Shown piece after piece: positions 59,101-64,000 of a stretch of DNA of 64,000 bases. The DNA is taken from contig JAIUCV010000578.1 of assembly GCA_026724425.1 (NCBI GenBank), positions 372,001 to 436,000 of the forward strand, given 5' to 3'. The stretch comes from Erythrophleum ivorense. Its lineage: Eukaryota; Streptophyta; Magnoliopsida; Fabales; Fabaceae. The number at the start of each line of letters is the position of its first letter. Position 1 is the stretch's first letter. A program made the translations under genes and the position numbers. The notes under the pieces were generated by a model. It did not search any database. It was not told the DNA's origin and was given only the letters and a program-made list of their open reading frames with translations.

Positions 59101-61390
59101 TCCAAATTCTGAACGTAGTAGCAGAAATTGGGTATCTATGATGAGTCAGGGACTGCTTGAAATTGTTTTTGTTTTAATATTTTCAAAATATATGTTTTTA
59201 AGAACAAGTTTTTGAGAACAAAAAAATTAAACAATCTGTTTGAATCATTATTTTGAAAAATAATTATTTTCTATTTTTTACTTGATTCTGTAAAACAAAA
59301 ATTACAGAACACTTAAAAAGTGTTCTGAGTTTTATATTTTTGAAAACAAAATTTTGTTTTTTTAGTTTTACAAAACACTTCACTAAAAACACATTATCAA
59401 ACAAGTTTTTTTGTTTTTTTGTTCTTAAAAACAAAAAAATTGTTTTACAGAATCAAATCAAACAGGACTTCATTTTCTTTATTCCTGTTTTCGTCTTGTA
59501 TCTTGGGTCATTCATTTTTTCTTATGGACAGGTTGGAACACCCAAGATAGTTGAAGGTGACTTGCTGACCTAGTTCTTGGAGCTTACAAGTATTTAGCTA
59601 GACACCATTTTATCTTATGAACCACTGGATGTGGTAACATAAAATTTGAACTGTTGAATTTATAATAGGCTTTGTGGTAGAATTAATATGGTCTTTATGA
59701 CCACATGAAAGGATATAATTTACGTTAAAGATAAGTGATAAAATTATTAGATAAAGTGTACATAAATATTATGAAATACAAAAAAACCATAATAATTAAA
59801 TGTAGATATTTGGTCAAAGTCATGTATCTATATCTATATTAAATATTAAGATATACACTATCTATATTTAATATATATATATATATATTATCTAATATTA
59901 ATGTATCATTGGATGTATTTATTGATTTTATATATAAAAGGTTTTCTACTTAATATCTTAAATTAATTGAATTTATGAATGTTAAAAAAAAAGTAAAGAG
60001 TTAAGACTCTTTAATAGGACGAGTCATAAAGACTATAAATAGGATTTTTGGTTCTTCTATTCACTTATCACTAAAAATTTGTGTAATTCTTATTATCTCA
60101 CAAATATTATAGTTTTATTTGAATAAAAAAAAGAAGGTAAAGGTGTTATTTAATTTTAAATATTTTAATTATATTTGTTAAATTATAACTGCTCAAGTGA
60201 TATTATCTATTTATTTCTTATTTTCACATCCACATGTAATTATAGTTATAACCAATCATGCAAATATAAAATTTCCTAACATAAAACACACTCAAACTCA
60301 TATTTGTGCGGTCCTACTTCTTGAGTGAGTTCAATATTCACTGAACTGCATACACCTCCTTTGTCCTCTTCAATATTTAATAAAGGCACAAGGGGAAAGC
60401 ATCGTATTCTTACGGGAGAGTTAGATTCTCTCTGTCCATTTTTGTTGTATGCCCTGGAATATGAACTAGTTATGGCGTGGAAAGAGAGATTCGGGCTTAT
60501 GTTAGGGCTTGCTAGATCCGACCGCTAATAGTGCAAAGCTAACAATCAATCGATGTGGCTCTAATCTGATGCTATTGGGAAGAGTGCGCCTACTGCTGCA
60601 CAGGGAATATATTTGGGCTGAAGTTCAGATTCTCTTCCATTGCAGAAAATTCTACTCTTTTGGACATGCATGTATTGTATGTAGTATTCGTAATTTATAC
60701 AGAAGGGAAAGAACCCTAGTGCAATAAATTGTGCAATAGTGAAATCAGTGAGACGAGCATTCTTTCATTATTATTTTTAAACAGAAATAATATTGTATAT
60801 ATATATATATTTTTTTAATCTTAGTCTAAAGGAATGAGGGTGGCCAACTGATACTCTTCTGACGAGGAAGTATTTGTTAGAGAGTGAAAAAAAATATGGA
60901 ACGAACCAATGAGATATATTCATGTGGGTTCTACCTTTATATCTTTTCTCTCTTTTTTTTTTTTTAAGAAGATTAAAATAATCATTGTTTGATGAAGGTG
61001 GGGTGAGAGATAGTTAGCGTGGAAGAGTTTGAACATTCCAATCAAAAAATATAATGTTAGAGTATGTTTTTTCAATAATAATACGATAGATATATAATTT
61101 TTTAAAATAATAACATAATATGTATATAATTTTTGTAAATAAATATATAATTTTATAGTTAAATTATATATTTATTATATTTTAAATTAAAAATTATACA
61201 ATGATTATACTCTAATAGTAAAAGATATATCTAAATGTATCTATGTCTAATTTCCAAAAAAAAAAAAAATCTGCGCTGCTTGCTCTATTTCAATTTATTT
61301 TTGGAGGAATCGCTCCATGTAAATAATAAAATACAATAATATTAGGATCTTCATTTGATGGGCCGGAATTTAGTACGAAGGGCCCGTTAG
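56167..61390. other. AT-rich intergenic region between MED7 and the SR-protein gene
   Basis: 5.2 kb with no gene I can support. It contains the MED7 3' UTR at left, AT-rich DNA at 56760-57420, a foldback/MITE-like segment at about 59230-59465, (TA)n near 59869-59890, and unassigned GC-richer patches at 58440-58600 and 60320-60720 with only short open frames. Confidence 0.5.
59282..59456. mobile_element. Foldback / MITE-like element
   Basis: TTGATTCTGTAAAACAA at 59282-59298 is perfectly inverted at 59440-59456 (TTGTTTTACAGAATCAA). Inside lies a second palindrome with 9-bp arms AGAACACTT/AAGTGTTCT (59305-59325). The outer sequences (GTTTGAATC..., ...GAATCAAATCAAAC) extend the inversion loosely. 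No coding capacity; target duplication not resolved. Confidence 0.55.
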
Positions 61391-61596
61391 TGCGGAGACG
61401 GTGAGGTGGCTTCGAATGAAGCCCGAAGAGTGGTAATTGAAGTTCCTCACGGGAGTCTATGCGGCCTCATGTATTAAATCAAAGACCACGGAGGGAGAAA
61501 TTTCTGGAGTATTGGGATCAGACAGGTTGAAGATATCCAGCTTTCCGTCTGTCTCGGGAAACAGCGTCGCCTTCTGCCAATTTTCAACCAGAGCAG

Positions 61597-62950
61597 GTAA
61601 ATTTTCCGTTTTATCCCTCTTTACCTCCCCGGATACATTCTCTGAGGCTACAAATGGGTGCGGCATATGAGGCCCGATCAATCTCTTCACAGTTCTTTAT
61701 TTGTTTTTTGATATGTTCATATCTTCTTACATCACCCGTCTTTACTAGAGCGATGAGCACGATGATCATGATGGCCTTGTTTTCATTACGTTTTCATCTG
61801 ATTTGTGATTCTTAGTTTGTATTTGGTGAATTTGCAGGTACCCAAATCTAAATTTATTTCACTATCACTGAGCTAAGTATTTTGGCTAAAATAAGTTCGT
61901 CAGGGAAAGGACTTACCTAAAATGAAAAGGGCTTGGAAATAGACTATGCAGCTAAATGTTGATTTTCAGTTACTCATTGAACCTTGTTTTCCAGAAGTCT
62001 TTTAGGTATGTTGGTTTACAATCTATATGATTGTGCTCAGGACGGATGCAGGATTAAACCATTGGAGAAGAAAAATTTAAAAAAAAAAAAATCGCTTCTG
62101 TAAATTTTTTCTAATAAAGACATATCAATTCTTTTCTTTTCTGCTATTGATAGATGTTACTCATTATTATTGGTTAAATCAGTGGACAGTAGACAAGGAT
62201 GAGATGATTCACCAACTTCAAAATTTTGAGAGGTTTTTTCTTACAAAGATTTGTCAATAGTTGTGGACTTCTCCGTAGTAAAAACTTCTATATGGGAACC
62301 CCAATAAAAATAATACAACGGCCTCCTCTCCCCTGAATCGTCAGTTTCATTGAAATAAATTCCATTTAGAACAGACCAAACAATTAATATATATAATATA
62401 TCCTCACTAGGCATAGGCTCGAAATTTATAAAACAATATAGCACAATTTCTGGCATAGTTGATCAATTCTGTAGGATAATTTTGATCTTTAAGACTCTAA
62501 AAACGTTTTGGAGATAATTCCAAATTCCTATTGAAAGACAATGTAATCAGTGACAATTATTTATAAGAGTTACGAATAAAGGGATATAAAGTAAGGTAAA
62601 TCCATTTTCAATTGTAGCAAAAAATTCAGATATTTCTCATATAATTCACTGCAGGGACCCTCTCTCAATCCGTCAATGATTGTGCCACAGAGCTTCCCAG
62701 GATTATTCTTGTATTACAATAACCTATGCTTCTGAGTCTCAAGTAGGGCTGTGGTGTAATGTTCTCATTCCGTCATTGTTCTATCTTTATTCATTAACTA
62801 CGTAGTGTCTGTCCTAATAAAGGCAATTGTAGGTGTGGATGATAATGGACCCTTGTCTATTGTTTACAAACTGCTTGTGTTTCTTTTGTTTATACTGGTG
62901 ACACTCATTAGTGGTGTCAAATGAGTCTTAATATTTTCATTCTTTGATAG
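61597..62950 (+). other. Probable 5' UTR intron of the SR-protein gene
   Basis: Donor AGAGCAG|GTAAATTT at 61597, after a leader-like stretch at about 61390-61596. Acceptor TTTGATAG| at 62950, 24 bases before the start codon. Plant SCL genes often have leader introns. The acceptor is followed directly by GTGAGT. Confidence 0.55.
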
Positions 62951-62974
62951 GTGAGTACAAGTTTAGTGTACAAC

Positions 62975-63126
62975 ATGAGGGGCAGAAGCTACAGTTACAG
63001 CCCCTCACCGCCAAGGGGTTATAATAGAAGATTTCGTAGTCCTAGCCCTAGGAGTCGTTATAGAGGAGGCCGTGGTAGGGACCTGCCAACAGGTCTTTTG
63101 GTTAGGAATCTCCACAGAGATTGCAG
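62975..63126 (+). CDS. SR splicing factor, SCL30A/SCL33-like (first coding exon, gene continues beyond window)
   Basis: SR proteins of the plant SCL subfamily act in the nucleus in spliceosome assembly and splice-site choice. The exon encodes MRGRSYSYSPSPPRGYNRRF, then RSPSPRSRYRGGRGRDLPTG and LLVRNLHRDCR, matching the charged Arg/Ser/Pro N-terminal extension specific to SCL proteins and the first strand (RNP2, LLVRNL) of the RRM. It ends with two bases of an Arg codon at the donor GCAG|GTAACT (63127). The remaining RRM and RS domain lie right of the window. The start is supported by the conserved MRGRSY. Which paralogue it is cannot be decided from 50 residues. Confidence 0.92.
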
Positions 63127-64000
63127 GTAACTTTTATGCTATTTGATTTGTATGGTTGATGGAATTGCACCTTTGGCATTAAGAATTGCTTAACTTCTAC
63201 TCTTCATACCTAATGCTAGCTCCACTTTCTAAAATTCATGTTAATTTTTATCCTTCTTCCCCCCCCCCCCCCCAAAATTGTACCTTACCTAATGAGTCTT
63301 GATGCTGGCAAGCAATCATATTTTTATGAATATAAGGCCCTGTTCGGCACACAGATAAGGTTTGATAGTATAAGGAGCTCTGGATAGTATTGTATTTTAT
63401 TCATTGTCTAAGCATTTGTAATATCATGTTCTTGTTGATGAATCATATGAGGCTGGATTGGATAAATATTTAACAATTTGGATAAAAATATGATGTACAT
63501 ATTGTATTAAGTTCATTCTGTAGCAGAGGCTGCAGCTTCTGTGGCAACGGTGGGCATAGCAATTGCGATGAGGCCACTGTTGCATCAGCCCATGCCACAG
63601 CAGAGGTATCAAAATATACGAGCAACGGAGGGCAAGTGATTTTTTTTTTCTCTGAAAAATAAGAAGTGCCTTGTATAAGATGCTTTTCCTGGGTGCATCT
63701 CACCTCCCTTGGTGTAGGGTTATGTGGTGGTGGCAATATAGAAAATCCTGGCTGGAGAATCTTCTGCCTATTCTCCAAACGCTGTATAATATGAAATTGT
63801 ATTAGCTTATCCTATGCCATTGGAAACCTGGAAGAAAGACTGAGAGTGTGGCTTCAGTTTACATGTGATGTCTGTGTTATTAAATCTTATTCTGTCAGTA
63901 ATATATTTGTAAACCCTGATACATGGTTTCAAGATTAAAAATTTTACTGGTGTCTGCTAATGATAAGACAATTGATCCATATATGGTATGACTTGAATTG
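63127..64000 (+). other. Intron of the SR-protein gene (incomplete)
   Basis: Runs off the window. It contains a run of 15 C at 63259-63273 and a GC-richer patch at 63530-63610 (GAGGCTGCAGCTTCTG..., CATGCCACAGCAGAG) without a convincing open frame. Confidence 0.6.

Noticed and set aside
60325..60727. Two short plus-strand ORFs upstream of the SR gene
   Set aside because: No homology recognised and frames do not join; kept only as part of the intergenic description.
1..64000. CRISPR arrays, operons, prokaryotic promoters, rRNA genes or intact tRNA genes
   Set aside because: None seen; the DNA is plant nuclear, and the only tRNA-like sequence (870-935) does not fold as a tRNA.

Overview
The window is nuclear DNA of a flowering plant, almost certainly a dicot. 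Evidence: GT-AG introns rich in T, AT-rich intergenic DNA, plant-specific protein families (IQM calmodulin-binding proteins, homogentisate solanesyltransferase, SCL-type SR proteins), a telo-box in a ribosomal protein promoter, and plant Ty1/copia and Ty3/gypsy Tat/Ogre retrotransposons. I cannot name the species from the sequence.

Layout. 1-22.5 kb is nested retrotransposon DNA. A minus-strand Ty1/copia element runs off the left edge. Its 5' LTR is split by a 20.8-kb, structurally complete Tat/Ogre-lineage element (1573-22382, minus strand) with ~4-kb LTRs, a perfect 5-bp target duplication (acaat), a primer binding site, ORF1, gag, protease, RT, two RNase H domains and integrase. Every coding block is broken by stops, frameshifts or a deletion. 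22.5-29.1 kb holds a non-coding stretch, a ribosomal protein eS28 gene (minus) with an intron in its 5' UTR, and a decayed copia pol fragment with a 3' LTR.

29.4-64 kb is gene-rich: homogentisate solanesyltransferase (plus, 10 exons, 389 aa; plastoquinone-9 synthesis), an IQM-family protein (minus, 8 exons, at least 562 aa), a TRAF-type zinc-finger protein (minus, 3 exons, 564 aa) with an unusual acidic repetitive C-terminus, Mediator subunit MED7 (plus, 5 exons, 168 aa), and the first coding exon of an SCL30A/SCL33-like SR splicing factor (plus) whose remainder lies beyond the right edge. These are independent housekeeping or signalling genes, not a cluster acting together.

Most notable observations: (1) a ~1.23-kb tandem duplication copies the promoter region and 6-nt first coding exon of the TRAF zinc-finger gene, leaving two potential alternative first exons; (2) the Ogre-like LTR has grown by 173 bp through duplication of the polypurine tract and LTR edge; (3) the same element carries a 24-bp minisatellite in its 3' untranslated region; (4) its LTRs are similar although its genes are dead, suggesting it may have been mobilised in trans; (5) the SR-protein gene has an acceptor fused to a donor consensus. 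I found no clearly new multi-gene system. All exon models and repeat boundaries were derived by eye from splice consensus, reading frame and family knowledge.
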